Origin: Rhodococcus pseudokoreensis | Lineage (GTDB): Bacteria; Actinomycetota; Actinomycetes; Mycobacteriales; Mycobacteriaceae | Direction of reading: 5' to 3' | Assembly: GCF_017068395.1 (NCBI RefSeq) | Contig: NZ_CP070619.1 | Span: forward strand, 7,626,001-7,690,000 | Length of the DNA stretch: 64,000 bases | Shown: positions 1 through 8,362 of the stretch, in pieces | Numbering within the stretch: the first letter of the stretch is position 1 | Layout of the letters: every line of letters begins with the position of its first letter | Translations under genes and position numbers: made by a program | Notes under the pieces: model-generated | Seen by the model: only the letters and a program-made list of their open reading frames with translations | Told to the model about the DNA's origin: nothing | The model's database searches: none

Positions 1-842
1 ACGGACCTTTCGCCTCCGAGATCGAACTGCGCGAACTCGTCGACATGGCGCAGGAGCGCGGCGTGGTGGCCGACGAGGAACGCCGGATGATCCAGTCCGT
101 GTTCGAACTCGGCGACACCTCCGCCCGCGAGGTGATGGTGCCGCGCACCGAGATGGTGTGGATCGAGAGCGACAAGAGCGCGGGGCAGGCGACGTCGCTG
201 GCCGTCCGCAGCGGACATTCGCGGATCCCGGTGATCGGGGAGAACGTCGACGACGTCCTCGGCGTGGTCTACCTCAAGGACCTCGTGCAGCAGACGTACC
301 ACTCGCGCGACGGCGGCCGCAGTGTCCTCGTCGGCGACGTGATGCGGCCCGCCGTGTTCGTGCCCGATTCCAAACCCCTCGACAGCCTGCTCGCCGAGAT
401 GCAGCGCGACCGCAACCACATGGCCGTGCTGGTCGACGAATACGGCGGCATCGCAGGCCTGGTCACCATCGAGGACGTCATCGAGGAGATCGTCGGGGAG
501 ATCGCCGACGAGTACGACCAGGACGAGACCCCGCCCGTCGAGGACCTCGGCGACGGCATGTACCGGGTGTCCGCGCGGCTGCCGATCGAGGATCTCGGTG
601 AACTGTTCGGCATCGAGGTGGAGAACGACGAGGTCGAAACAGTCGGTGGGCTCATCGGATACGAACTCGGCAGGGTGCCGCTCCCCGGATCGGAGGTCGT
701 CTCCCACGGTCTGGTCCTGCGCGGTGAGGGTTCGCCCGACGTGCGCGGGCGGGTGCGGATCAGCACCGTCTTCGTGCAGCGCGCCCCGATGAACGAGGAC
801 GACGACGTCAACGACCGTGACCGGGAGGGCGACGATGACTGA
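1..842 (+). CDS. CorC/HlyC-family CBS-domain protein (5' end outside window)
   Basis: This is the C-terminal part of a membrane-associated hemolysin/CorC-like protein, a family linked to magnesium or cobalt handling; its precise role is unknown. The frame is open from the first bases, so the start and the expected N-terminal membrane domain lie upstream of the window. Counting from the internal ATG at 45, two CBS domains cover about residues 29-85 and 98-153. Both contain the family's typical stretches ([32 protein letters not shown] is the second, given here only as a landmark by its first residues DEYGG). A CorC_HlyC domain follows, and the tail is acidic. The stop overlaps the start of the next gene as ATGACTGA. 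In M. tuberculosis the same gene (Rv2366c) precedes the Rv2365c homolog and era, so the order supports the call. Confidence 0.9.
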   Translation, partial: GPFASEIELRELVDMAQERGVVADEERRMIQSVFELGDTSAREVMVPRTEMVWIESDKSAGQATSLAVRSGHSRIPVIGENVDDVLGVVYLKDLVQQTYHSRDGGRSVLVGDVMRPAVFVPDSKPLDSLLAEMQRDRNHMAVLVDEYGGIAGLVTIEDVIEEIVGEIADEYDQDETPPVEDLGDGMYRVSARLPIEDLGELFGIEVENDEVETVGGLIGYELGRVPLPGSEVVSHGLVLRGEGSPDVRGRVRISTVFVQRAPMNEDDDVNDRDREGDDD

Positions 843-1167
843 ACTGGACGCCGAGGACGCGAAACTGATCGTGCTCGCGCGAGGAGCGTTCGGCCGCACC
901 GGAAGTGGCCAGGGCGCCGCCGTCCGCGACCTCGACGGCCGCACGTATGCGGCCGGCGCGGTCGCGTTGGCGGCGCTGTCCCTGACCGCGCTGCAGGCGG
1001 CCGTCGCGGCGGCGGTGTCGAGTGGCGCCGAGGGTTTCGAGGCGGCAGCCGTGATCGGCGGGAACCCGGACGACCCGGGCATCGCCGCACTACACGAAGT
1101 CAGTGCGCAGGCGGCCGTCGTCTTCGCGCGAACCGATGGATCCGTGATCGAGGAGCAACATGAGTAA
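835..1167 (+). CDS. Cytidine-deaminase-fold protein lacking catalytic zinc motifs (Rv2365c-like)
   Basis: A protein of about 110 residues between the CorC-like gene and era. Its size, alanine-rich helical middle and position match the Rv2365c family, which is annotated as cytidine-deaminase-like. I see neither the (H/C)-A-E motif nor the PCxxC motif that bind zinc in active cytidine deaminases, and the protein contains no cysteine. A deaminase reaction is therefore unlikely. The ATG at 835 overlaps the upstream stop, and the stop overlaps the era start by 8 bases, so translational coupling to era is likely. An in-frame start at 817 exists but would lie deeper inside the upstream gene. Confidence 0.75.
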   Translation: MTELDAEDAKLIVLARGAFGRTGSGQGAAVRDLDGRTYAAGAVALAALSLTALQAAVAAAVSSGAEGFEAAAVIGGNPDDPGIAALHEVSAQAAVVFARTDGSVIEEQHE

Positions 1168-2077
1168 ACCCGAATTCCGTTCCGGATTCGTCTGTTTCGT
1201 CGGGCGGCCCAACACGGGCAAGTCCACGCTGACCAACGCACTGGTCGGCAGCAAGATCGCGATCACGTCCTCGCGGCCGCAGACCACCCGGCACACCATC
1301 CGCGGCATCGTGCACCGCGACCACGCGCAGCTGATCCTCGTCGACACCCCGGGACTGCACCGGCCCCGGACGCTCCTCGGCCAGCGCCTCAACGACCTCG
1401 TGCGCGACACCTACTCCGAGGTCGACGTCATCTGCCTGTGCATCCCGGCGGACGAGAAGATCGGCCCCGGCGACCGGTGGATCGTGCAGCAGGTCCGGCA
1501 GATCGCGCCGAAGACCACACTCGTCGGCATCGTCACGAAGATCGACAAGGTCAGCAAGGACATGGTCGGGCAGCAGTTGCTGGCCGTCTCCAAGCTTCTC
1601 GGACCGGAGACGGACGTCGTGCCGGTGTCCGCCGCGTCCGGCGAGCAGGTGGAGGTGCTGGTCGACGTCCTCGCGTCGAAGATGGAGGAGGGGCCGGCGT
1701 TCTACCCGGACGGCGAACTCACCGACGAACCCGAAGAGACGCTGATGGCCGAACTCATTCGCGAGGCCGCCCTCGAGGGACTCGGCGACGAACTGCCGCA
1801 CTCCCTGGCCGTGGTCATCGAGGAGATCATCCCCCGCGAGGGACGCACCGAGAAGCAGGGCGAACTGCTCGACGTGCACGCCCTGCTGTACGTCGAGCGG
1901 CCGTCGCAGAAGGGCATCGTGATCGGCAAGGGCGGCGCCCGCCTCCGCGAGGTGGGCACCAAGGCGCGGCTGCAGATCGAGAAACTGCTCGGCACCAAGA
2001 TCTTCCTCGAACTGCACGTGAAGGTCGCCAAGGACTGGCAGCGCGACCCGAAGCAGCTGGGCAGGCTGGGGTTCTAG
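1160..2077 (+). CDS. era: GTPase Era
   Basis: Era is an essential GTPase that binds 16S rRNA and helps mature the 30S ribosomal subunit. The protein has 305 residues, the usual length. The G1 motif GRPNTGKST is at residues 15-23, the G2 region TTRHT follows at about 42-46, G3 DTPG is at 62-65, and G4 TKID is near 130. The C-terminal KH RNA-binding domain is marked by GIVIGKGG and ends in the typical LGF tail. The ATG overlaps the end of the preceding gene. The TetR gene downstream converges on era, with a palindromic element between them. Confidence 0.97.
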   Translation: MSKPEFRSGFVCFVGRPNTGKSTLTNALVGSKIAITSSRPQTTRHTIRGIVHRDHAQLILVDTPGLHRPRTLLGQRLNDLVRDTYSEVDVICLCIPADEKIGPGDRWIVQQVRQIAPKTTLVGIVTKIDKVSKDMVGQQLLAVSKLLGPETDVVPVSAASGEQVEVLVDVLASKMEEGPAFYPDGELTDEPEETLMAELIREAALEGLGDELPHSLAVVIEEIIPREGRTEKQGELLDVHALLYVERPSQKGIVIGKGGARLREVGTKARLQIEKLLGTKIFLELHVKVAKDWQRDPKQLGRLGF

Positions 2078-2090
2078 GCGGCTCCGCCGC

Positions 2091-2134
2091 CCGTGCGTGG
2101 TTAACGAGTCCAGGGACTCCTTACTCACTCACGG
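2091..2134. repeat. Imperfect 44-bp palindrome at the era/TetR junction
   Basis: The two halves pair around 2112/2113 with 16 Watson-Crick pairs and one G-T pair out of 20. The outer arms are CCGTG and CACGG; the inner hairpin is GAGTC, loop CAGG, GACTC. The left arm contains GTTAAC and the right arm reads GTGAGTGAGTAA on the minus strand. The element supplies the last codons and the TAA stop of the TetR gene. It lies between convergent genes, so it may act as a two-way terminator. Its ends resemble the palindromes at 9562-9613 and 54989-55034. Confidence 0.6.
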
Positions 2135-2699
2135 GGCCGGCGGCCCGCAGGAGCAGCAGCACCGACGCCGCGAAGTCGTGCTCCCCGTCGCTGCCGGTGG
2201 CGAGTCTGCGCAGCTGCAGGCCGGCGATGGTGGCCACGACCGTGGGGGCGACGGACGCCGGATCGGGGACACCGAGGGCGGTGAGGATCGTCACCGTCAA
2301 TTCGTCGTACGCGGCGAAACATTCGGCGGCGGCCTGACGGAGTTCGTGATCGCGGCCCGCCTGGATGTACAGCTCGAACGGGGCGATCCGCTCGGCGGAG
2401 AACGCCAGATCCTTCGCGACCTTCTCCGTCAGTGCGGCGACGTCCTCGAAGCTCAGCCCCTTGTCCCGGTACCCCTCCGCCAGTTCCGACAGCCGCTGCG
2501 TCTCCTCCGTCACGAACCCCGACAGCGCGGCGCGCAGCAGGTCCGTCTGCGTGGGGAAGTGGTACGTGATGGAGCCGAGCGACACCCCGGCCTGCGCCGC
2601 GATCCGCCGATTGGTCACGCCGGGAATGCCTTCCGTGCCCACGATGTGCAGCGCCGCCGCGAGGATCCGGTCACGGACGTCCGTCGAGGCCACGGTCAC
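2121..2699 (-). CDS. TetR-family transcriptional regulator
   Basis: A repressor-type protein of about 192 residues. The N-terminal helix-turn-helix is clear: RDRILAAALHIVGTEG, then VTNRRIAAQAGVSLGSITYHF, a typical TetR recognition region at about residues 9-50, followed by a helical ligand-binding domain. The GTG start at 2699 overlaps the amidase TGA as GTGA, so the two genes form a translationally coupled operon with the amidase first. The perfect palindrome at 4158-4179 upstream of the amidase is the obvious operator for autoregulation. The ligand is unknown; an amide or its product is a guess from context. The longer open frame upstream overlaps the amidase and is not used. Confidence 0.88.
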   Translation of the reverse strand: MTVASTDVRDRILAAALHIVGTEGIPGVTNRRIAAQAGVSLGSITYHFPTQTDLLRAALSGFVTEETQRLSELAEGYRDKGLSFEDVAALTEKVAKDLAFSAERIAPFELYIQAGRDHELRQAAAECFAAYDELTVTILTALGVPDPASVAPTVVATIAGLQLRRLATGSDGEHDFAASVLLLLRAAGPVSE

Positions 2700-4141
2700 C
2701 ACCACTTCCCGGGACGTTCCAGGTCCCACCGGAGCACCGACTCGAGCTGGGCCGCAACCGAAACCAGGAGCGGCTCGGCGTTGTCGTGCCCCATCAGCTG
2801 GGCCCCGATCGGAAGGTTTCCGGACGTGAACCCGGCTGGGACGTTCACGCTGGGCCAGCCCAGCACGTTCCACGGCCACGCGTACGGGCAGACCGCGGTA
2901 ATCACCTTGTCCGTGGCCCACGAACCGATCCCGTCGATCCCCTCGACCCTCGGCGGGGGAGTGGCGGTGGTGGGGGCGAGGACGAGGTCGTATTTGTCGA
3001 AGATGGCACCGACGCGTCGACGTGTCCTCGGCTCGGCGGCCCGGGCAGCGCGCAGCGGCGCCCCGCGCAACAGACGTCCGGTCCGGGCGTTGCTCTTCGT
3101 GCGCGGGTCGACGAGGGACGGGTCGGGGACCTTCCGCATCCAGTCGTCGATGCCGGCCATCGACCGGGGGAGGAAACCGAGCCCGAACATGATTCCGTAG
3201 TCGGGGTCGTCCACCACGACGCGGTGCCCGAGCCCACGCAGCGCATCGGCGATCCGCGCGACGCCCCGACGCACCTCGGGGTGCAGTGTCGTGGGGGTGG
3301 CGGTGAACGGGATCCGCAGCGACAGCGCAATGCGCAGCGGCCCGGGGTCGCGGCCGACGGCGTCGCTGACGGTGACCGGTGGCGGGGTGTAAATGTCGCC
3401 GTCGTGAGGTCCTGCCGCGACGTCGAGGAGCAGGGCCGCGTCGGCGACCGTCCGGGCCAGCGGGCCGTTGACGGTGAGTCCGTAGAACGCCTCGGCTGCA
3501 GGCCAGGTGGAGATGCGGCCGCGTTGCGGTTTGATTCCGACGAGGTTGGTCCACGCGGCGGGGATGCGGATGGAACCAGCGCCGTCGGAGCCGATCGCGG
3601 CGGCGACGAGACCGGCGGACACGGCCGCCGCGGCGCCCCCGGACGACCCGCCGGGGGTGTGGTCGCCGTTCCACGGGTTGCGGGTGTGGCCGAAGGCGGG
3701 TCCGCCGGTGAGCGGCCACTGCCCCAGTTCGGGACTGTTGGTCTTGCCGACGACGACGGCACCGGCGGCGCGCAGTCGCCGCACCATCTCGGAGTCCCGC
3801 GCCGCGGGCGGGAAGTCGCCCGGGCAGCCGAACGCGGTGGGCTCCCCGGCCACGTCGACGTCGTCCTTGACGGCGATCGGGACTCCGAGGAGCGGGAGGC
3901 GTTCACCGGCGGCGATCCGGCGGTCGGCCTCGGCGGCCTCGGCCAGTGCCTTGGTCCGGCGGACCACCTTGAACGCGTTGAGCGTCGGCTGGCTCGCGTC
4001 GATGCGGTCGAGGGCGGCGCGGGTGGCCACGACCGACGTGGTGGCGCCGGAGGCCAGGGCGTTCACCTGTTCGACGAGTCCCGGTGCCCGGTCGCCCTCC
4101 TCTTCGCGCCGCTGTTCACTGCCCAGTTGTCCCGTGCTCAT
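2696..4141 (-). CDS. Amidase-signature-family amidase (AmiA2-like)
   Basis: A 481-residue amidase hydrolysing carboxylic amides to acids and ammonia; the substrate cannot be told from sequence. The amidase-signature triad is visible: Lys in PIAVKDDVD, the serine-rich loop GGSSGGAAAAV, and the downstream GSDGAGSIRIPAA stretch holding the catalytic serine. Length fits the family (450-500). It is the first gene of an operon with the TetR gene, overlapping it by 4 bases. Its ATG lies just downstream of a perfect operator-like palindrome. M. tuberculosis has amiA2 between era and recO in the same relative place. Confidence 0.9.
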   Translation of the reverse strand: MSTGQLGSEQRREEEGDRAPGLVEQVNALASGATTSVVATRAALDRIDASQPTLNAFKVVRRTKALAEAAEADRRIAAGERLPLLGVPIAVKDDVDVAGEPTAFGCPGDFPPAARDSEMVRRLRAAGAVVVGKTNSPELGQWPLTGGPAFGHTRNPWNGDHTPGGSSGGAAAAVSAGLVAAAIGSDGAGSIRIPAAWTNLVGIKPQRGRISTWPAAEAFYGLTVNGPLARTVADAALLLDVAAGPHDGDIYTPPPVTVSDAVGRDPGPLRIALSLRIPFTATPTTLHPEVRRGVARIADALRGLGHRVVVDDPDYGIMFGLGFLPRSMAGIDDWMRKVPDPSLVDPRTKSNARTGRLLRGAPLRAARAAEPRTRRRVGAIFDKYDLVLAPTTATPPPRVEGIDGIGSWATDKVITAVCPYAWPWNVLGWPSVNVPAGFTSGNLPIGAQLMGHDNAEPLLVSVAAQLESVLRWDLERPGKWW

Positions 4142-4157
4142 CTCGCCCCTCCCCGTG

Positions 4158-4179
4158 ACTGTTCGTTCGAACGAACAGT
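4158..4179. promoter_or_regulatory. Perfect 22-bp palindrome, probable TetR operator
   Basis: The half-site ACTGTTCGTTC is followed directly by its exact complement GAACGAACAGT. It lies 17 bases upstream of the amidase ATG and just beyond the end of the MocR gene. GTTCGTTCGAAC-type palindromes are common TetR operators, and a TetR gene is the second gene of this operon. Autoregulation of the amidase-TetR operon is inferred. Confidence 0.8.
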
Positions 4180-4180
4180 A

Positions 4181-5629
4181 TCAGTGGAGGTGCCGGCAGA
4201 CCACCTCCCCGATCACCCCGGCGGCGCCGCGCGCCTGGGATTCGGGCAGCCGGGCGTACCCGCAGACCAGTCCCCGGGGTCCGCCCGGCGTGGTGCGGTA
4301 GTCGGCGAGGCTCGGCACCGTCACCCCGTGGTCCTGCAGTTCCGCCGAGAGGGCGACGTCGTCGACCGACCGCGGCAGTGTCAGGACCACATGGAGACCG
4401 GCCTCGATGCCGGCGACCCCGACGCCGTCCGTGCCGACCGCGGACAGTTGCTGCTGCAGAGCGGCGACGAATGCCGACCGGCGGGCCGCATACGTGCGGG
4501 ACGCGCGGGCGAGGTGCCGCGACAACGCACCCGAGTCGATGAAATGCGCCAGCGCGAGCGCCGTGATCGCGCAGCAGGACTCGCCGGTCGTGTCCAGCGC
4601 CCGGACGATCCCCGGCCGCAGGGCCGGCGGGGCGATCGCCCACGCCACCCGGATCGCGGGAGTGAGGATCTTCGACGCCGTGCCCACGTACGCCACGCAG
4701 TCGGGCCCGCGGTCGATGCTGCGCAGGGCGGGCAACGCCGACACGTCGTAGCGGAATTCGCCGTCGTAGTCGTCCTCGATGATCAGCGTCCCGGATGCCG
4801 CGGCGTCGGCGACGAGCCGGGCCCTGCGGCCCACCGGCATCCGGGCCCCCATCGGATACTGATGGGCCGGCGTGCAATACGCGGCTGCGTCGGTGCTGCG
4901 CAGCAGTGCGGGATCGAGGCCGTCGTCGTCCACGGGCACGCAGCGTGTCCGGGCGCCCGAGGACTCGAGGTCCCGGCGGGCCCGGGTGTAGCCGGGCTCC
5001 TCGAACACCACGTCGCGGCCGCCGAGCCCGGCCGCGGCGACGAGGGTCCTGAGTGCGGAGCCCACTCCCGGAACGATGACGAGTTCGTCGGGCCGTGCCG
5101 CGATGCCCCGGGTGCGGCGCAGATGCCCCGCGAGGGCGCGCCGCAACTCCGGGTGCCCGTCGGGGCCCGGAACGTCGGACGTCACCGGGGCGGCCGCGGC
5201 CGACCGCCACGCCCGGCGCCAGTCGGTGGTCGAGATCAGGCCGGGGTCGGGGTGGCCCGGGGTGAGGTCCCACCGCGGCTCCGGCGTCGCGGCGACGGCC
5301 TGCGCTGCGCGCTCCGACGTGCGCGTGACCGCGTGCGAGGCGACGTGCGCGCGGGCCGCCACGTCGGCGCCCGGTGCGATCCGGGTGCCGGAACCGGCGC
5401 GGGCGTTCGCGTATCCGGACGAGCAGAGTTCGTCGTACGCGTCGACCACCGACGCCCGCGCGACCGTCAGGTGGCCGGCGAGCGCCCGCGTGGAGGGCAG
5501 CGGATCGCCGGGTCGTAGACGGCCGCCTCGGATCTCGTCGAGGATCGACTCCGCGATGCGGTGGCGAAGTGGTGCGTCGGTGTCGGGGAGCCGCAACGTC
5601 AGGTGCAGTTCGGGGCTGATCCGGGGCAT
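4181..5629 (-). CDS. MocR/PdxR-type GntR regulator with aminotransferase domain
   Basis: A fusion of an N-terminal winged helix (about residues 20-75, with GGRLRPGDPLPSTRALAGHL typical of GntR) and a C-terminal class-I aminotransferase fold that binds pyridoxal phosphate. The Asn and Asp regions and the lysine loop (GTASKILTPAIRVAW) are recognisable. MocR proteins usually control a neighbouring gene in response to PLP, GABA or taurine. Here the divergent neighbour is a PPOX-type flavoprotein, so a vitamin B6 link is possible. I chose the ATG at 5629 because a minus-strand TTGACA and TATTGT lie just upstream. A GTG at 5638 is the alternative. Confidence 0.87.
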   Translation of the reverse strand: MPRISPELHLTLRLPDTDAPLRHRIAESILDEIRGGRLRPGDPLPSTRALAGHLTVARASVVDAYDELCSSGYANARAGSGTRIAPGADVAARAHVASHAVTRTSERAAQAVAATPEPRWDLTPGHPDPGLISTTDWRRAWRSAAAAPVTSDVPGPDGHPELRRALAGHLRRTRGIAARPDELVIVPGVGSALRTLVAAAGLGGRDVVFEEPGYTRARRDLESSGARTRCVPVDDDGLDPALLRSTDAAAYCTPAHQYPMGARMPVGRRARLVADAAASGTLIIEDDYDGEFRYDVSALPALRSIDRGPDCVAYVGTASKILTPAIRVAWAIAPPALRPGIVRALDTTGESCCAITALALAHFIDSGALSRHLARASRTYAARRSAFVAALQQQLSAVGTDGVGVAGIEAGLHVVLTLPRSVDDVALSAELQDHGVTVPSLADYRTTPGGPRGLVCGYARLPESQARGAAGVIGEVVCRHLH

Positions 5630-5634
5630 GGAAC

Positions 5635-5669
5635 CCACAATACTGGTCTGCCGATATTGTCAATTGTGG
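5635..5669. promoter_or_regulatory. Divergent promoter with nested inverted repeats
   Basis: Between MocR and the PPOX gene, CCACAAT (5635-5641) faces ATTGTGG (5663-5669), and ACAATA (5637-5642) faces TATTGT (5655-5660). On the minus strand TTGACA (5663-5658) and TATTGT (5642-5637) form a promoter with a short 15-base spacer, ending 7 bases before the MocR ATG. The repeats overlap this promoter, so MocR autoregulation is likely but inferred. Confidence 0.5.
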
Positions 5670-5707
5670 ATCTGGAAGCCGGACCACCTGCGGGTGAGGA
5701 TGGTCTC

Positions 5708-6337
5708 GTGGACAAGATCATGAGATACCCGGACCGTGCCCGAACCGAACGAGCGCAACTCGACGCCGTCCTCGACGCCGCGCCGATGGGCACGCTCGCC
5801 ACCGTCGTCGACGGCCTGCCCTGGGCGGTGCCGATGCTCTACGCCCGCGACGGCGACAGGATCCTGCTGCACGGTTCCACCGGGGCCGGTGCGCTGCGGC
5901 AGGTGGCGGCAGGCGCCCCCGCGGTGCTGTGCGTCGCGATGCTCGACGGAATCGTGGTCGCCGACACGCTGTTCGACTCGTCCGCCAATTACCGATCCGC
6001 GGTGGTCCGCGGCAATCTCGTGACGCTGGACCAGGACGAATCCGCCGGCGCCCTCGACGCGCTGTCGGACGTGCTGATCCCCGGTCGCAGCAGGGAGGTC
6101 CGGGGACACCGGCGCAAGGAACTCGCCGCGACGCTGGCCCTCGCCCTCCCGATCACCCCGGGGCAGTGGACCGTCAAGGTGCGGGACGCGCCGCCGGGCG
6201 AACCCGCCGAGGCGAGCAGTGCATGGGCCGGCGTCGTCCCCGTGCGGTCGGTCGCCGGTGCTCCCGTCCCGGCGCCCTGGGTGGCGACCGGCACACCCGT
6301 GCCCGCGTCGGTGTCGCGGCTGACCCGGACCGCGTAA
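5708..6337 (+). CDS. Pyridoxamine 5'-phosphate oxidase-like FMN-binding protein
   Basis: A protein of about 209 residues resembling the PPOX/NimA-like split-barrel family, which bind FMN or F420 and reduce or oxidise small molecules. The N-terminal part reads LDAAPMGTLATVVDGLPWAVPML, the usual first strands of this barrel, followed by LLHGSTGAGALRQ. The C-terminal third is proline- and alanine-rich and carries no motif I recognise. The GTG at 5708 has GAGGA seven bases upstream; an ATG at 5720 is the alternative. It is divergent from the MocR gene, which probably regulates it. Substrate unknown. Confidence 0.75.
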   Translation: MDKIMRYPDRARTERAQLDAVLDAAPMGTLATVVDGLPWAVPMLYARDGDRILLHGSTGAGALRQVAAGAPAVLCVAMLDGIVVADTLFDSSANYRSAVVRGNLVTLDQDESAGALDALSDVLIPGRSREVRGHRRKELAATLALALPITPGQWTVKVRDAPPGEPAEASSAWAGVVPVRSVAGAPVPAPWVATGTPVPASVSRLTRTA

Positions 6338-6416
6338 GGAAAGCGTCAAGAGCCCTGGACGTCCCGTAAGCGCTTCGTCAGCGAGACCTCTGTCGCCCGG
6401 ATCCGGCGCGATGCTG

Positions 6417-6448
6417 GCATGACACCCCGCAACCGTGGGGTGTCATGC
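6417..6448. promoter_or_regulatory. Strong 12-bp hairpin upstream of the kdp operon
   Basis: GCATGACACCCC (6417-6428) pairs perfectly with GGGGTGTCATGC (6437-6448) around an 8-base loop. It lies 41 bases before the first kdp reading frame and 80 bases after the PPOX stop. No T-run follows, so it could terminate the PPOX transcript, act in the kdp leader, or be a DNA site for KdpE. The remaining 6338-6489 sequence shows no gene. Confidence 0.6.
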
Positions 6449-6489
6449 CTGCGCTGAACCGCAGGATCAGTACGAAGAGGGATCCTCAC

Positions 6490-6582
6490 ATGGCCGACGT
6501 GGCCTACGTAGCGCTCGTCCTCGGCGGGTTCGCCTGCTGCGCGCTCGTTCTCCGTGCCCTGCAGACCGGACGCGTGAAATGA
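6490..6582 (+). CDS. Small membrane protein at the head of the kdp operon
   Basis: A 30-residue protein starting MADVAYVALVLGGFACCALV and ending in LRALQTGRVK: one membrane helix with a basic tail. AGAGGGATCC lies 4-13 bases before the ATG. Its TGA overlaps the kdpF ATG as ATGA, so it is translationally coupled to kdpF. From memory, similar small single-helix ORFs precede kdpF in other actinobacteria, usually as unnamed proteins. It may be an accessory subunit of the Kdp complex like KdpF; that is inference. It is too short for most automatic gene calls. Confidence 0.7.
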   Translation: MADVAYVALVLGGFACCALVLRALQTGRVK

Positions 6583-6677
6583 CCGCCGCCGGAATACTCG
6601 CTGTCGCCCTGATCGCGATCGCAGCGGCGCTCGTCGTGTATCTGCTGGTCGCGCTCATCGACCCGGAGCGGTTCTGA
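6579..6677 (+). CDS. kdpF: KdpF, small subunit of the potassium-transporting ATPase
   Basis: A 32-residue single-helix peptide (MTAAGILAVALIAIAAALVV, then YLLVALIDPERF). The ending L-I-x-P-E-x-F is characteristic of KdpF, which stabilises the KdpABC complex in the membrane. It starts at an ATG overlapping the preceding small ORF and ends in TGATG, sharing one base with the kdpA start. Confidence 0.92.
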   Translation: MTAAGILAVALIAIAAALVVYLLVALIDPERF

Positions 6678-8362
6678 TGACGCCCGCCCTCGCGGCCGGC
6701 CTGCAGATCGCGTTCGTGATCGCGGTCCTCGCGGTGCTGTACGTGCCGGTGGGCGACTACATGGCGCGGGTGTACGAATCACGCAGGCACCTGCGGGTCG
6801 AATCCGTGCTGTACCGCCTGTGCCGCATCAACCCCCACACGGAACAGACCTGGTACGGCTACGCAAGCAGCGTGCTCGGTTTCTCGATGGCCGGCGTGCT
6901 CTTCCTGTATGTCCTGCAACGCATTCAGGGTGTGCTGCCGCTGTCCGGCGACCTGGCCGGGGTCAGCCCCGCGGTCGCGTTCAACACGGCCGTGTCGTTC
7001 GTGACCAACACCAACTGGCAGTCCTACGCCCCCGAGACCACGATGAGCAACCTGACCCAGCCGGTCGGACTCGCCGTGCAGAACTTCGTGTCCGCGGCGG
7101 TCGGCATGGCCGTCGCTGTCGCGCTGATCCGCGGGTTCGTCCGCGTGGCCCGCGGCGGTGAGATCGGCAACTTCTGGGTGGACCTCACCCGCGGCAGCCT
7201 GCGGATCTTGCTGCCGTTCTCCTTCGTCATCGCGTTGATTCTGTTGAGCCAGGGCGTGATCCAGTCGTTCCACACGGGATTCGAATCCATCGGACTGGAC
7301 GGCAACGCCGTCACCAACGCCCTCGCCCCCGTCGCCTCACAAGAGGCGATCAAGGAACTCGGCACCAACGGCGGCGGCATTCTCGCCGCCAACTCGGCAC
7401 ACCCGTTCGAGAACCCCACCCCCGTCAGCAACATCGTCGAGATCCTCGCGATCCTGCTGATCCCGGTGTCCCTCACCCGCACGTTCGGCACCATGGTCGG
7501 CGAGCGCAAACAGGGTCTGACGCTGCTCGCGGTGATGGGCATCCTGTGGGGGTCACTGCTCGCCGTCACGCTCGCCGCCGAATCGGGACACCGCGGCGTC
7601 GCCGCCACCGCGGCAGGCGCGATGATGGAAGGCAAGGAAGTCCGCTTCGGGATTCCGGGCACGGCGCTGTTCGCCGTGACCACCACGGGAACGTCCACGG
7701 GCGCGGTGAATTCCGCCCACGACAGCCTGTCGCCGCTCGGTGGCGGGGCCGTGTTGCTGAACATGCTGCTCGGGGAGATCGCGCCCGGCGGCGTGGGCAC
7801 CGGGCTCTACGGCATTCTCGTCCTCGCTCTGATCGCCGTCTTCGTCGGGGGACTCCTCGTCGGCCGCACACCCGAGTACCTGGGCAAGAAACTGCGGCAA
7901 CGGGAGATCACCCTCGCCGCACTGTCGGTGCTGGTGATGCCCGCGCTGGTCCTGATCGGAACGGGAATCACCGTGATCCTGTCCTCGACCACCGGTTACC
8001 AGGGCAACAGCGGAGACCCCGGCAGTCCCGGATCGATCCACGGCTTTTCGGAGGTGCTGTACGCGTTCGCGTCGGCGTCGAACAACAACGGCAGCGCGTT
8101 CGGCGGGCTGACGGTCACGAGCGACTGGTTCCAGGCCGCGCTCGGCGTGTGCATGCTGTTCGGCCGGTTCCTGCCGATCATCTTCGTCCTCGCGCTCGCC
8201 GGTTCCCTGGCATCGCAGAAGAAGACAGCCGCGGGTGCCGGAACCCTGCCGACAGCGGGCCCGATGTTCACCGGGCTGCTCACCGGCACCGTCGTGCTCG
8301 TCGCGGCGCTGACATTCTTCCCGGCCCTCGCGCTGGGACCGATCGCGGAGGCTCTGCAGTGA
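6677..8362 (+). CDS. kdpA: KdpA, potassium-binding and translocating subunit
   Basis: KdpA forms the K+ selectivity filter and channel-like path of the high-affinity potassium uptake P-type ATPase in the cytoplasmic membrane. The 561 residues match the family length, and about ten hydrophobic segments are present. Filter-like loops are visible: [12 protein letters not shown], the glycine-rich [19 protein letters not shown], and [16 protein letters not shown], plus [10 protein letters not shown]. The TGA overlaps the kdpB GTG as GTGA. Confidence 0.97.
   Translation: MTPALAAGLQIAFVIAVLAVLYVPVGDYMARVYESRRHLRVESVLYRLCRINPHTEQTWYGYASSVLGFSMAGVLFLYVLQRIQGVLPLSGDLAGVSPAVAFNTAVSFVTNTNWQSYAPETTMSNLTQPVGLAVQNFVSAAVGMAVAVALIRGFVRVARGGEIGNFWVDLTRGSLRILLPFSFVIALILLSQGVIQSFHTGFESIGLDGNAVTNALAPVASQEAIKELGTNGGGILAANSAHPFENPTPVSNIVEILAILLIPVSLTRTFGTMVGERKQGLTLLAVMGILWGSLLAVTLAAESGHRGVAATAAGAMMEGKEVRFGIPGTALFAVTTTGTSTGAVNSAHDSLSPLGGGAVLLNMLLGEIAPGGVGTGLYGILVLALIAVFVGGLLVGRTPEYLGKKLRQREITLAALSVLVMPALVLIGTGITVILSSTTGYQGNSGDPGSPGSIHGFSEVLYAFASASNNNGSAFGGLTVTSDWFQAALGVCMLFGRFLPIIFVLALAGSLASQKKTAAGAGTLPTAGPMFTGLLTGTVVLVAALTFFPALALGPIAEALQ

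Noticed and set aside
2700..3719. N-terminal extension of the TetR frame inside the amidase gene
   Set aside because: The extension is arginine/proline-rich shadow sequence; TetR proteins begin as this one does after the GTG at 2699.
6338..6489. c-di-AMP (ydaO-type) riboswitch in front of kdp, as in Bacillus
   Set aside because: The leader is short and shows only one hairpin; none of the ydaO core sequences could be recognised.
7546..8358. Upstream extension of the kdpB frame over kdpA
   Set aside because: The extension is an alternate frame of kdpA with low-complexity arginine-rich translation; the GTG at 8359 gives a normal KdpB start and the usual GTGA overlap.
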